The notes beneath the pieces are model-generated. The model searched no databases. It was given only the letters and a program-made list of their open reading frames with translations, and had not been told where the DNA came from. From NCBI GenBank assembly GCA_023396215.1, contig JAEWWW010000047.1, positions 1 through 24,997 on the forward strand: a stretch of DNA of 24,997 nt. Reading direction: 5' to 3'. This document shows, one piece after another, positions 7,596 to 15,982 of the stretch (within the stretch, counting starts at the first letter, position 1; every line of letters starts with the position of its first letter). The stretch comes from Bacillota bacterium. Lineage in GTDB: Bacteria; Bacillota; Clostridia; Oscillospirales; Ruminococcaceae. The position numbers and the translations under genes are program-made.

Positions 7596-8453
7596 TTATA
7601 GGAACATGGTTCCAATGCCCTCGTCGGTCATCATCTCGATGAGTATCGAATGCGGGATGCGGCCGTCGATGATAAAGGCCCGGTTCACCCCGCGGCGCAC
7701 CGCCTCGACACAGCACTCTATCTTGGGTATCATGCCGCCCGAGATAATGCCCTCGCGCACCAGCGAAGGCACCTCGCTGACGTTCACCACCGGGATGAGG
7801 GTGGCGTCGTCGTCCTTATCCCGCAGTAGGCCCCGGATGTCGGTCATGAGGATGAGGTTTTCTGCCCCCAGACTGCTGGCGATGCGGGCGGCCGCCGTAT
7901 CGGCGTTGATGTTGTAGATGTTGCTCTGGCTGTCGCAGCCCACGGTGGCAATCACCGGGATATAGCCCTTATCCAGCGCGTCGGTGATGGGGGCGGTGTT
8001 GATGGCTGTGACCTCGCCCACAAAGCCCAAATCCACCGGGCCCTGCAGCTTTTTGGCTTGTATCATATGGGCGTCGATGCCGCACAGCCCCAGCGCACGG
8101 CCCCCGTGCTGCCCCAGCAGCGCCACAAGGTCCTTGTTGGTTTTGCCCGCCAGCACCATCTGCACCACCTCCACCGTTTCACGGTCGGTGTAGCGCAGGC
8201 CGCCGATGAAGCGGCTCTCTTTGCCCATGGCGGTGAGGGCTGCGGTAATCTCCGGCCCGCCGCCGTGCACCAGCACCACCTTGATGCCGATGAGGGAAAG
8301 CAGTACCACGTCGCTCATGACCGCCGCCTTAAGCTCGGGGTCGGTCATGGCGTTGCCGCCGTATTTGACCACCACGACCTTGCCGTTGTATTTCTGGATG
8401 TAGGGCAGCGCCGCGCCCAGCACCGCCGCTTTGTCACTGTTGGAGATGTGCAT
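7596..8453 (-). CDS. argB: Acetylglutamate kinase
   Basis: Phosphorylates N-acetylglutamate, usually the controlled step of the pathway; amino-acid kinase fold. The 285 residues show VVKYGGNAM near the N-terminus, VLVHGGGPEI in the substrate site, NINADTAAARIA and LILMTDIRGLL in the nucleotide half, and GGMIPKIECC before the C-terminus. There is no long N-terminal helix of the kind that arginine-inhibited hexameric kinases carry. However, the sequence starts with a short pre-strand segment (MHISNSDKAAVLGAALPYIQKYNG), so inhibition by arginine remains possible. The ATG at 8453 is preceded by AGGAGG at about 10 bases. The next gene downstream is argD, after a 163-base gap holding a hairpin and the argB-tail copy. 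Confidence 0.96.
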   Translation of the reverse strand: MHISNSDKAAVLGAALPYIQKYNGKVVVVKYGGNAMTDPELKAAVMSDVVLLSLIGIKVVLVHGGGPEITAALTAMGKESRFIGGLRYTDRETVEVVQMVLAGKTNKDLVALLGQHGGRALGLCGIDAHMIQAKKLQGPVDLGFVGEVTAINTAPITDALDKGYIPVIATVGCDSQSNIYNINADTAAARIASSLGAENLILMTDIRGLLRDKDDDATLIPVVNVSEVPSLVREGIISGGMIPKIECCVEAVRRGVNRAFIIDGRIPHSILIEMMTDEGIGTMFL

Positions 8454-8575
8454 GTTTTTTCAGCCTCCTGCAAAAATCGGGTATGTCGGTGAGTTTGTTT
8501 ATCGGGAGTGATGGGCTGCATTGCCCCCGGTGTTGGCAGTGTTTATCCGGTCAGGCATTACAAGCAAAAATATAA

Positions 8576-8700
8576 GGGGGTGCGGGGGAATACCCCCGCA
8601 TCTCAAAATTCGGCGACATGTGCGGCGAATTTTGCCCCTGACCCGCGCCGACTGCGGCGCAAAACCGGGGGGTACATGGGGGGACTGGGTACCCCCCATG
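8576..8700. repeat. Cluster of GC-rich palindromes between argJ and argB
   Basis: The 287-base gap (8454-8740) has no gene but four stacked inverted repeats: TGCGGGGG/CCCCCGCA (8581-8588 with 8593-8600); AAAATTCG/CGAATTTT (8605-8612 with 8626-8633); GCGCCG/CGGCGC (8645-8650 with 8655-8660); and CATGGGGGG/CCCCCCATG (8675-8683 with 8692-8700). The last can alternatively pair through 8667-8674 with 8690-8697. The opening GGGGGTGCGGGGG also occurs behind pgk at 3736. It is probably an intergenic repeat family, transcribed as part of the operon mRNA. Confidence 0.65.
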
Positions 8701-8740
8701 AGAAAAAGCGAAGCAGCCCGGCCATTTCTCGGATGCCTGC

Positions 8741-9979
8741 CTATGTGCGGTAGTCGCCGTTGATTTTGACGTAATCATAGGTCAGGTCGCAGCCGTAGGC
8801 GGTGGCTGCGCCGTCGCCATCCCGCAGGGTAATCTGCACCGTGATTTCTTTTTGCAGCAGTATCTCTTTGGCGGCGGCTTCGTCAAAGGGCAGGCCCCGC
8901 CCGCCTTTGCAGACCTGAATGCTGCCCGCCGCCGAGGCAAAGGCCACATCAACCCCGTCGATGTCTACCTCCACCGGGGCGTAGCCGATGGCGCAAAGCA
9001 CCCGGCCCCAGTTGGCGTCGGCCCCAAACATGGCGGCCTTAAAGAGGGAGGAGGTGCAGACGCTCTTGGCCACCACACGGGCGGCGGCGGTGTCGGCAGC
9101 GCCGGTAACCTCGATGACCAGCAGCTTGGTGGCTCCCTCGCCGTCGGCGGCCATCATCCGGGCAATGCGGTGGTTGACCACCGCTAGAGCGGCGCAGAAG
9201 GTGTGGTAATCGGCGTTTTCTTCGGCGATTTCGGGGTTGCCCGCCAGCCCGCTGGCAAGGATGCTCACCATATCGTTGGTGGAGGTGTCGCCGTCCACGC
9301 TGACCATGTTGTAGGTATCCTGCACCGAGGCCAGCAGCGCCTTGTGCAGCAGGGCGGGGCTGATGGCCGCATCGGTGGTGAGAAAGCCCAGCATGGTGGC
9401 CATGTTGGGATGTATCATCCCCGAGCCCTTGGCGATGGCCCCCAGCGTGCAGGTTTTGCCCCCCAGCTCAAACTGAATGGCGATTTCCTTGGCTGCGAGG
9501 TCGGTGGTGAGGATGGCCTCGCTGGCGTAGCCGCCCCCCTGCTTGCTCAGGCTCCCGGCCAGAGGGCCGATGCCGGAGGCGATGGGGGCGATGTTCAGCG
9601 GCTGGCCGATGACCCCGGTGGAGGCCACCACCACATCCTCGGGGGCGATGCCCAGCGCCTCGGCGGTGAGCCTGCACATCTGGCGGGCAATCTCGGGCCC
9701 GTCGGGGTTGCAGGTGTTGGCGTTGCCGCTGTTGCAGACCACCGCCTGCGCCCTGCCGTCGGCCAGGTTTTGCTGTGTGATGAGGATGGGCGCGCCCTTA
9801 ACCTTATTCTGGGTATAAACCGCCGCCGCGGCGCAGGGCTGCTCACAGGCGATGAGGGCGAGGTCCCGCTTGCTGCGGTTTTTGCGGATGCCGCAGTGGA
9901 TGCCCCCGGCGGTAAAGCCCTTGGGGGCCGCCACCGAGCCTTCTATCTCTGTAAACTGTATTGTTATCGTTTTACTCAT
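8741..9979 (-). CDS. argJ: Bifunctional ornithine acetyltransferase / N-acetylglutamate synthase
   Basis: Moves the acetyl group from acetylornithine to glutamate, which closes the acetyl cycle; many members also use acetyl-CoA. It is made as one chain that cleaves itself before a Thr. Here the 412 residues contain KGSGMIHPNMATML, with cleavage expected between A194 and T195 so that T195 becomes the nucleophile. STGVIG (120-125) supplies the oxyanion-hole residues, and VSVDGDTSTND and a C-terminal Thr motif also fit. No separate argA or argE is in the operon, consistent with the recycling route. The ATG at 9979 follows AGGGGG. It starts 16 bases after the argC stop. From sequence alone I cannot say whether it is mono- or bifunctional. 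Confidence 0.95.
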   Translation of the reverse strand: MSKTITIQFTEIEGSVAAPKGFTAGGIHCGIRKNRSKRDLALIACEQPCAAAAVYTQNKVKGAPILITQQNLADGRAQAVVCNSGNANTCNPDGPEIARQMCRLTAEALGIAPEDVVVASTGVIGQPLNIAPIASGIGPLAGSLSKQGGGYASEAILTTDLAAKEIAIQFELGGKTCTLGAIAKGSGMIHPNMATMLGFLTTDAAISPALLHKALLASVQDTYNMVSVDGDTSTNDMVSILASGLAGNPEIAEENADYHTFCAALAVVNHRIARMMAADGEGATKLLVIEVTGAADTAAARVVAKSVCTSSLFKAAMFGADANWGRVLCAIGYAPVEVDIDGVDVAFASAAGSIQVCKGGRGLPFDEAAAKEILLQKEITVQITLRDGDGAATAYGCDLTYDYVKINGDYRT

Positions 9980-9995
9980 TTTATTTTACCCCCTG

Positions 9996-10955
9996 TCAGA
10001 GAACCAGCCCTGTGGCCTGCTCCAGCCCAAGGGCGATATTCATGCACTGCACTGCCGCTCCCGAGGCGCCCTTGCCCAGATTGTCAGAGAGAGCGACCAG
10101 TTGCAGTTGTGCGTCGTGGCCGGTGACGATGATGACCAGATTATCGCGGCCCGCAAGCTGCCCCGCGGCCAAAAAGCCGTCGGCGGTGAAAGGCCCGCCG
10201 CCAAAGGGGGCCACCGTCACCATCTGCTGCCCGGCGTAATAGTCGGCAAGCAGGGTGTGCAGCTCCTGCGCCGTGGGCGCGCCCTTTAGCAGGCGGCTGT
10301 GCAGCGGCACCGAAACCGCCATGCCCGCGTAAAAATCCCCCACAATGGGGTTGAAGAGGGGCGGAAAGGCAAGGCCGCCGTAGCTCTGCATCTCGGGCAG
10401 GTGCTTGTGGGCAAGCCCCAGCGCGTACTGCCGGGGGCTGTCGAGAAGCTCGCTGCGGCGGTCGGCCTCGTAGGAGGCAATCATCCCCTTGCCGCCGCCG
10501 CTGTAGCCGGTTACCGAGTGGCAGACCACCGGGTAGTCGGCGGGCAGTACCCCCGCCCGCACCAGCGGGTGCACCAGCAGGTTAAAGCCGCTGGCGTGGC
10601 AGCCGGGCACGGCGATGCGCTTGGCGGTGGTCAGGGCCTCCCGGTACTCCGGCCCCAGCTCGGGCAGGCCGTAGGCCCAGCCCGGCGCGGTGCGGTGGGC
10701 GGTGGAGGCGTCGATAAGCACCGTTTCGGGGTTTTGCAGCAGCGCGGCCGACTCTTTGGCCGCCGCGTCGGGCAGGCAGAGGAAGGCCACGTCGGCGCTA
10801 TCCAGCAGCCGGGCCCGCTCGCCCGCGTCCTTGCGCAGAGCGGGGTCGATGGCCAGCAGCTCCACATCCTGCCGGGCGGCCAGCCGCTGCCCGATGCGCA
10901 GCCCGGTGGTGCCCTCGCTGCCGTCTACAAATACCTTGTATTTTTTACCGCTCAT
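9996..10955 (-). CDS. argC: N-acetyl-gamma-glutamyl-phosphate reductase (short, type 2)
   Basis: NADPH-dependent reduction of acetylglutamyl phosphate to the semialdehyde. The 319 residues begin with a nucleotide-binding FVDGSEGTTGLRIGQRL. The catalytic Cys is in VPGCHASGF (C119), and GKGASGAAVQCMN near the end is the family's signature for binding phosphate and cofactor. The length and the DGSEGTTG start match the short ArgC class rather than the roughly 345-residue class that begins with GATGYTG. The two classes are about equally common in bacteria. AAGGAGG sits 7 bases before the ATG at 10955. It is followed by argJ after 16 bases, and preceded by argH with 115 bases between that hold no gene. 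Confidence 0.95.
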   Translation of the reverse strand: MSGKKYKVFVDGSEGTTGLRIGQRLAARQDVELLAIDPALRKDAGERARLLDSADVAFLCLPDAAAKESAALLQNPETVLIDASTAHRTAPGWAYGLPELGPEYREALTTAKRIAVPGCHASGFNLLVHPLVRAGVLPADYPVVCHSVTGYSGGGKGMIASYEADRRSELLDSPRQYALGLAHKHLPEMQSYGGLAFPPLFNPIVGDFYAGMAVSVPLHSRLLKGAPTAQELHTLLADYYAGQQMVTVAPFGGGPFTADGFLAAGQLAGRDNLVIIVTGHDAQLQLVALSDNLGKGASGAAVQCMNIALGLEQATGLVL

Positions 10956-11070
10956 GGCGCGGCCTCCTTCTGGGTTGGTTTATCGGCAATGCGGCCCGGC
11001 CGCTGTTTTGGCTGGGCGGCGGCTATCCCCACCGTTTAGCAGAGGCAAGGGGATAGCGATGATTGATCCG

Positions 11071-12447
11071 TTACAGTTGCTTAAGCTGCTCCCTGACCTG
11101 TGCAATCTGCCGCAGGACGCTCTCGGGGGCGGGGCCGCCCTGTGAGGTGCGCCCGGCCACACAGCGCTCCAGCGAGATGGCCTCGAACACATCCTGCCCA
11201 AAGAGGGGGCTGTGCTCCTGATATTGGTCAAGGCTCAGGTTTTCCAGCGTTTTGCCCTCTGCGATGCAGCGGGCCACCAGTTGGCCGGTGATTTTATAAG
11301 CGTCGCGGAAGGGCAGGCCCTTGCCCACCAGATAGTCGGCGCAGTCGGTGGCGTTGATAAAGCCCTTGGCCGCCGCCGCCCGCATGTTCTGGGGTAGCAC
11401 CGTCATGGTCTGCACCATGGGGGTGAAGCTTTCAAGGCAGAGGCGCACCGTATCCACCGCGTCAAAGATGGCCTCCTTATCCTCCTGCATATCCTTGTTA
11501 TAGGCAAGGGGCAAGCCCTTCATGATGGTCAGCAGGGTGATGAGGCTGCCGAACACCCGCCCGGACTTGCCCCGAACCAGCTCGGCGATATCGGGGTTCT
11601 TCTTTTGGGGCATGATGGACGACCCGGTGGAAAAAGCGTCGTCCAGCTCGATGAATTTAAACTCCCACGAGCACCAGAGGATGATTTCTTCACAGAAGCG
11701 GGAAAGATGAACCATGATGATGGAAAGAGCCGCCGCGGCCTCGATGCAGAAATCCCGGTCGGATACCCCGTCCAGACTGTTGATGCAGGGCCCCGTGAAG
11801 CCCAGAAGGGCGGAGGTCTGCTCCCGGTCGATGGGGTAGGTGGTGCCTGCCAGCGCCCCGCTGCCCAGCGGGCAGTGGTTAAGCCCCGCGGCCGCGTTTT
11901 GCAGCCGGGTAATATCCCGCAGCAGCATGACGGCGTAGGCCATCAAATGCTGCCCAAAGGTGATGGGCTGTGCCCGCTGCAGGTGGGTGTAGCCGGGCAT
12001 GACGGTGGCGGTGTGCTGCTCCGCCTTATCGCAGAGCACCCCGGTCAGCCCGACGAGCTGGTTCTGCAGCCCGGCAAGGGCGTCCCGCAGCCAGAGCCGC
12101 AGGTCGGTGGCAACCTGGTCGTTGCGGCTGCGGGCGGTGTGCAGACGCTTGCCCGCATCGCCGATGCGGGCGGTGAGCTCCCCCTCCACAAAGGTGTGGA
12201 TGTCCTCGCAGCCGGGGTCGATGGCAAGCGCCCCGCTTTCCAGGTCGGCCAGTATGCCCTCCAGCCCGGCGGCGATGGCCTGCGCATCCGGCCCGCTGAT
12301 GATGCCGGCCGCCCCCAGCATGGTGGCGTGGGCGATAGAGCCCTGAATATCCTGCGCCGCCATGCGGCTGTCAAAGGATATCGAGGAGTTAAAGTCGTTG
12401 ATACGGCTGTCGGTTTCCTTCTGAAACCTGCCCGCCCATAGCTTCAT
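11071..12447 (-). CDS. argH: Argininosuccinate lyase
   Basis: Splits argininosuccinate into arginine and fumarate, the last step; homotetramer of the fumarase/aspartase superfamily. The 458 residues are the normal length. WAGRF opens the protein. HTARSRNDQVATD (103-115), TVMPGYTHLQRAQP (148-161) and the flexible signature loop GSSIMPQKKNPD (275-286), with the catalytic Ser, follow in order. The frame is open a few codons upstream to 12468, but AAGGAG lies 8 bases before the ATG at 12447, which gives the usual MKLWAGRF start. It is second in the operon after argG. The 96-base gap before it contains a strong hairpin just ahead of the ribosome binding site. Confidence 0.96.
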   Translation of the reverse strand: MKLWAGRFQKETDSRINDFNSSISFDSRMAAQDIQGSIAHATMLGAAGIISGPDAQAIAAGLEGILADLESGALAIDPGCEDIHTFVEGELTARIGDAGKRLHTARSRNDQVATDLRLWLRDALAGLQNQLVGLTGVLCDKAEQHTATVMPGYTHLQRAQPITFGQHLMAYAVMLLRDITRLQNAAAGLNHCPLGSGALAGTTYPIDREQTSALLGFTGPCINSLDGVSDRDFCIEAAAALSIIMVHLSRFCEEIILWCSWEFKFIELDDAFSTGSSIMPQKKNPDIAELVRGKSGRVFGSLITLLTIMKGLPLAYNKDMQEDKEAIFDAVDTVRLCLESFTPMVQTMTVLPQNMRAAAAKGFINATDCADYLVGKGLPFRDAYKITGQLVARCIAEGKTLENLSLDQYQEHSPLFGQDVFEAISLERCVAGRTSQGGPAPESVLRQIAQVREQLKQL

Positions 12448-12466
12448 GGCTGTTTCTCCTTTTTGC

Positions 12467-12493
12467 ACAGGGGCGGCTATTCGCCGCCCCTGT
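12467..12493. repeat. Hairpin between argG and argH
   Basis: A perfect 11-bp stem ACAGGGGCGGC/GCCGCCCCTGT with a TATTC loop. On the minus strand it is followed by GCAAAAAGGAG, the argH ribosome binding site, not by T, so it is not a terminator. It may protect or separate the argG and argH parts of the mRNA. Confidence 0.6.
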
Positions 12494-12543
12494 ATGGTGT
12501 GGTGGGTATTTTCAGGGGTGAGGGCAACGGCGGTTTTTTACCG

Positions 12544-13758
12544 TTATCCTTCTTTCTTTTGGTCCAGCATCGCCTTGACCTTGATGGGCAGGCCGAAGAG
12601 GTTGATAAAGCCCTGGCTATCCATCTGGTCATAGACGGTGTCCTCACCGAAGGTGGCAATCTCCTCGGAGTAGAGGGAGTAGGGGCTGGTGATGCCCGCG
12701 TTGATGATATTGCCCTTGTAAAGCTTGAGCTTTACCTCGCCGGTGACCGTCTGCTGGGTGGTATCCACAAAGGCCGAAAGGGCCTCCCGCAGGGGGGTGT
12801 ACCACTGGCCGTAGTAAACCAGCTCGGCAAACTTGATGGCCACCTGCTGCTTGTAGTGCTGGGTGTCGCGGTCGAGGCAGAGGGTTTCCAGCGCCTCGTG
12901 GGCGTGGTAGAGGATGCTGCCGCCGGGGGTTTCATAAACGCCCCTGCTCTTCATGCCCACCAGACGGTTTTCCACAAGGTCGATGATGCCGATGCCGTTT
13001 TCGCCGCCCAGCTTGTTCAGCTTGGCGATGAGCGAAACGCCGTCCATCTTTTCGCCGTCCAGCGAAACGGGAATGCCCTGCTCAAAGCCGATGGTGACGT
13101 AGGTGGGCTGGTCGGGGGCTTTTTCGGGGGAGACGCCCAGCTCCAAAATCTTGTCGTAGTTGGGCTCATTGGCGGGATCCTCTAAATCCAGACCCTCGTG
13201 GGAAAGGTGCCACAGGTTTTTATCCTTGGAGTAGTTGGTTTCTTTGGTAATCGGCAACGGGATGTCGCGGGCCTTGGCGTATTCAATCTCATCCTCGCGG
13301 CTTTTCAGCTCCCAGGTGCGCCACGGGGCGATGATGCCCATGTGGGGGGCAAAGGCCTTGATGGTCAGCTCGAACCGCACCTGATCGTTGCCCTTGCCGG
13401 TGCAGCCGTGGGCGATGGCGTCGGCCCCTTCCTTCTGGGCAATCTCGACGATGCGCTTGGCGATAACCGGCCGTGCAAAGGAGGTGCCCAGCAGGTATTT
13501 GCCCTCATAGACCGCCCCGGCCTTGAGGGTGGGGAAGATAAAATCCTCGACAAACTCTTTGGTCAAATCCTCGATGTACAGTTTGGAGGCTCCGGTGCGC
13601 AGCGCCTTTTCTTCCAGACCATCCAGCTCGGCCCCCTGCCCTACGTCGGCGGCGACAGCGATGACCTCGCAGCCGTAATTCTCCTTAAGCCAGGGGATGA
13701 TAACCGAAGTATCCAGCCCGCCCGAATAGGCGAGTACCACCTTTTTAAACTGTGCCAT
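12544..13758 (-). CDS. argG: Argininosuccinate synthase
   Basis: ATP-dependent joining of citrulline and aspartate; cytosolic homotetramer. It is 404 residues, the usual length. The N-type ATP pyrophosphatase P-loop is AYSGGLDTS (10-18). HGCTGKGNDQVRFE, YSKDKNLWHLSHEG and GGENGIGIIDLVENR are further family blocks. The frame runs open to 13878, but the added residues are low-complexity and pass through the promoter region. AGGAG about 10 bases before the ATG at 13758 fixes the start at MAQFKKVVLAYSGG. It is the first gene of the arginine operon, with a promoter and a candidate ArgR site directly upstream. It ends 96 bases before argH. Confidence 0.96.
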   Translation of the reverse strand: MAQFKKVVLAYSGGLDTSVIIPWLKENYGCEVIAVAADVGQGAELDGLEEKALRTGASKLYIEDLTKEFVEDFIFPTLKAGAVYEGKYLLGTSFARPVIAKRIVEIAQKEGADAIAHGCTGKGNDQVRFELTIKAFAPHMGIIAPWRTWELKSREDEIEYAKARDIPLPITKETNYSKDKNLWHLSHEGLDLEDPANEPNYDKILELGVSPEKAPDQPTYVTIGFEQGIPVSLDGEKMDGVSLIAKLNKLGGENGIGIIDLVENRLVGMKSRGVYETPGGSILYHAHEALETLCLDRDTQHYKQQVAIKFAELVYYGQWYTPLREALSAFVDTTQQTVTGEVKLKLYKGNIINAGITSPYSLYSEEIATFGEDTVYDQMDSQGFINLFGLPIKVKAMLDQKKEG

Positions 13759-13837
13759 TGTGCATTCGCTCCTCTTTGTTTGCCGCCCTCTGCCCTGCGG
13801 CAGAATATGACGGATTATTATAATCATGATACTAATA

Positions 13838-13865
13838 ATTATACATGGAAACCCGGCAAAATCAA
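13838..13865 (-). promoter_or_regulatory. Promoter of the arginine operon
   Basis: On the minus strand TTGATT (13860-13865), 16 bases, then TATAAT (13838-13843), about 80 bases upstream of argG. A further TATAAT-like stretch lies nearby at about 13816-13824. No other convincing promoter is seen before argF. Confidence 0.6.
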
Positions 13866-13868
13866 GAG

Positions 13869-13899
13869 TTATTCGCATATTTATTCAAATAGCGAATAA
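13869..13899. promoter_or_regulatory. Candidate ArgR operator upstream of argG
   Basis: An 8-bp inverted repeat TTATTCGC/GCGAATAA (13869-13876 with 13892-13899) encloses an AT-rich centre. On the minus strand the centre reads TGAATAAATATGCG, which resembles the ArgR box TGAATwwwwATTCA with one good and one imperfect half. It directly abuts the -35. The assignment is inferred from pattern and context; no argR gene is in the window. Confidence 0.5.
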
Positions 13900-13914
13900 T
13901 TTGTAGCTGTTGTG

Positions 13915-13957
13915 GGATAATTTGCACCGCCAAGGGGCGGCCTTGTGCAAATTATCC
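13915..13957. repeat. Long perfect inverted repeat upstream of argG
   Basis: Perfect 13-bp arms GGATAATTTGCAC/GTGCAAATTATCC (13915-13927 with 13945-13957) surround an inner CGCC/GGCG stem. It lies between the transporter terminator and the ArgR-like site. It has no T-run. It may be an operator or part of an upstream transcript's 3' end. Confidence 0.65.
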
Positions 13958-13980
13958 ATGCAAAATGGGGCACTCTCATA

Positions 13981-14008
13981 GGGAAAGGCCCGCTTTATCA
14001 GCGGGCCT
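13981..14008 (-). terminator. Terminator downstream of the Na/Pi transporter gene
   Basis: On the minus strand a 9-bp stem AGGCCCGCT/AGCGGGCCT (13986-13994 with 14000-14008) with a 5-base loop is followed by only TTTCCC, so it is a moderate terminator. With the hairpin at 13915-13957 it separates the transporter from the arginine operon. Confidence 0.55.
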
Positions 14009-14068
14009 CAGCCTGTCAAAAAAGTTGTCGGACTATAAGGTGGCTACACCATTGCAGGCGAACAGGGC

Positions 14069-15823
14069 TTATTTTATCTTGCTGAAATATTTGCTCTCAT
14101 AGGCCTTGAACAGCTCGACATACTGGGGGCTGTCGCCCTTGTGCATGCGGCGCACATAGTCGTGGGCGCCAAAATCCTTGTTCTTGAGCTTTTCCACCCG
14201 CCGGATGAGGATGACCCCGATGTTGGAGCAGTAGTCGGCGGCTTTTTCAAGGCTTGCCAGTACCTCGACAAAGGGGAAGGCGGCGTCGATAGAGCAGCGG
14301 TTTTCGCGCAGGCGGTTGATGTGCCGGCTCTTGAGGGTCTGCTCCATCAGGTCGATGACCTCCTCCAGCGGCTCGATGCCGCGGGCCTTTTGCTGGTCGC
14401 CGGTGCGGTAGGCGTCTATGGCCTGGTCCACCACCTCCAGCACCGCCTCGCTAATGGCGGCAAGCTCCCGCTGGGCGGCCTCTGAAAAGCTGTTGCCGGT
14501 TTCGTAAAGGTGCTGGCCCTTATCCAGTATGCTGATAGCCTGGTCGCCAATGCGCTCCAGCTCGTTGACGATGTGCAGCAGCTCGGTGATGTTCTGGGTA
14601 TCCTCGTCGGTATTCTGCCGCTGGGCCAGCCGCACCAGATAGGCGTCCAGCCGGTCCTCCATGCGGTCGAGGGTGTTTTCCCCCTCTCGCACCGCGTCGG
14701 CCAGCTTGTGGTCATATTGGGTCAGCAGCGAAAGCGCCTGCTCCAGATTGTTGCGCGCGAGGTAGGCCATCTGGTAGGTCACCTGACGGCTGTGCTCGAT
14801 GGCAAGAGCGGGAGAGGCCATCAGCCGGTCGTCCAGCGGGGCCAGATGGGTGTCGGTCTGGGGCTCGGCCTCGTTGCCCACCAGCCGGCGGGCCAGCGCC
14901 TCCAGCCCGCCGGTAAATGGCAGCAGCAGCGCGACGGTGGCCAGCTTCAGCAGGGTGTGCAGGTTGGCGATGCCCCCCGAGTGGATGGCCCGGGACCAAA
15001 AATCAAACTGAAAAGCCCCTTGCAGGAGGTAAAGGGCGGTAAAGAGAACCGACGCCCCCAGCAGGTTGAACATCAGGTGGATGACCGCCGCCTGACGCCC
15101 GCTGCGGGAGGCCCCCGCGCTGGCAAGCACAGGGGTCAGGCAGGTGCCGATGTTCTGCCCCAAAATGATGGGGACGGCCGCGTAAAAGGGCAGCAGCCCG
15201 GTGACCGAAAGGGCCTGAAGCACCCCCACCGAGGCCGAGGAGGACTGGATGACCGCCGCCAGTATGGTGCCCACCCCCAGCCCCAGCAGCGGGTGAAAGA
15301 GGCCGGAAAGCATGGCGGCAAACCACGGCTCACGGCTCAGGTCGAGGAAGGAGGCTTCCATCTGCATCATGCCGGCAAACAGCAGGCCAAAGCCCATCAG
15401 CGCCTGCCCCCAGCTGCGCCCGCGTACCGTTTTGGAGGCCAGCAGCAAGGTGAGCCCCGCCAATGCCGCAAGGGGGGCCAGCAGCACCGGGTGCAGCAGC
15501 GCCGGGGTGCCTGCGCCCAGTTGGGTCAGCCGCAGCAGGTGGGCGGTGGCGGTGGTGCCGATGTTGGCGCCCATAATCAGCCCTACCGACTGCCGCAGCG
15601 TGATGGCCCGGGCGTTGACCAGCCCCACCACAATCACGGTGATGATAGACGAGCTTTGGATGGTGGCTGTTACCAGCGCACCCAGCAGCACACCCCGCAA
15701 AAGCTGGTTGCTCAGCTTTTCTAAAAAGCGCTCAAGCCGCCCGCCCGCCAGCCGCTCCAGCCCGGTGCTCATGACGCTCATACCATAAAGAAAAAAGGCC
15801 AGACCGCCCAGCAGTTTAATCAT
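14069..15823 (-). CDS. Na/Pi cotransporter family protein with C-terminal PhoU-like domain
   Basis: Likely sodium-dependent phosphate carrier or its regulator in the membrane. The 584 residues have two inverted Na/Pi repeats, each with a QSSS motif (56-59 and 193-196) and a matching GANIGTT / GQNIGTC block (85-91, 222-228) between hydrophobic helices. Residues from about 340 to the end are helical, charged and PhoU-like, as in the YjbB/NptA-type proteins of bacteria. The frame is open far upstream to 16303, but the promoter at 15873-15900 excludes that. I use the ATG at 15823, giving MIKLLGGLAFFLYG. The nearest AGGAAG is about 16 bases before it, which is long. A GTG at 15847 sits directly on the GGAGG and is unlikely. 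It stands alone, divergent from deoC. Confidence 0.85.
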   Translation of the reverse strand: MIKLLGGLAFFLYGMSVMSTGLERLAGGRLERFLEKLSNQLLRGVLLGALVTATIQSSSIITVIVVGLVNARAITLRQSVGLIMGANIGTTATAHLLRLTQLGAGTPALLHPVLLAPLAALAGLTLLLASKTVRGRSWGQALMGFGLLFAGMMQMEASFLDLSREPWFAAMLSGLFHPLLGLGVGTILAAVIQSSSASVGVLQALSVTGLLPFYAAVPIILGQNIGTCLTPVLASAGASRSGRQAAVIHLMFNLLGASVLFTALYLLQGAFQFDFWSRAIHSGGIANLHTLLKLATVALLLPFTGGLEALARRLVGNEAEPQTDTHLAPLDDRLMASPALAIEHSRQVTYQMAYLARNNLEQALSLLTQYDHKLADAVREGENTLDRMEDRLDAYLVRLAQRQNTDEDTQNITELLHIVNELERIGDQAISILDKGQHLYETGNSFSEAAQRELAAISEAVLEVVDQAIDAYRTGDQQKARGIEPLEEVIDLMEQTLKSRHINRLRENRCSIDAAFPFVEVLASLEKAADYCSNIGVILIRRVEKLKNKDFGAHDYVRRMHKGDSPQYVELFKAYESKYFSKIK

Positions 15824-15872
15824 ATCGCGCAGTTCTATCTTCCTCACCTCCGTTTCTGCCTGTACTGCTGCT

Positions 15873-15900
15873 ATTATAGCACTTTGCCCAAACTTGTCAC
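15873..15900 (-). promoter_or_regulatory. Promoter of the Na/Pi transporter gene
   Basis: On the minus strand GTGACA (15895-15900, five of six consensus bases), 16 bases, then TATAAT (15873-15878) preceded by TGC. The predicted start of the mRNA is about 15866, which leaves a leader of roughly 40 bases. Confidence 0.8.
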
Positions 15901-15982
15901 TACCCGGCGGCGGGTGGCGGCTGTAAAATTTTGCCCAATCTAGCCGGGGGTTGCTGTGGATTTTACCAGCCCCGGGTTCCGG

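Noticed and set aside
8576..8700. CRISPR array between argJ and argB
   Set aside because: The palindromes differ from each other in sequence and spacing; there are no identical repeats with unique spacers and no cas genes.
12467..12493. Terminator between argG and argH
   Set aside because: A perfect stem but no T-run on the minus strand, and the argH ribosome binding site follows at once; the operon is probably continuous.
13759..13878. 40-residue N-terminal extension of ArgG
   Set aside because: It runs through the promoter -10 and lacks a ribosome binding site; the ATG at 13758 gives the standard N-terminus.
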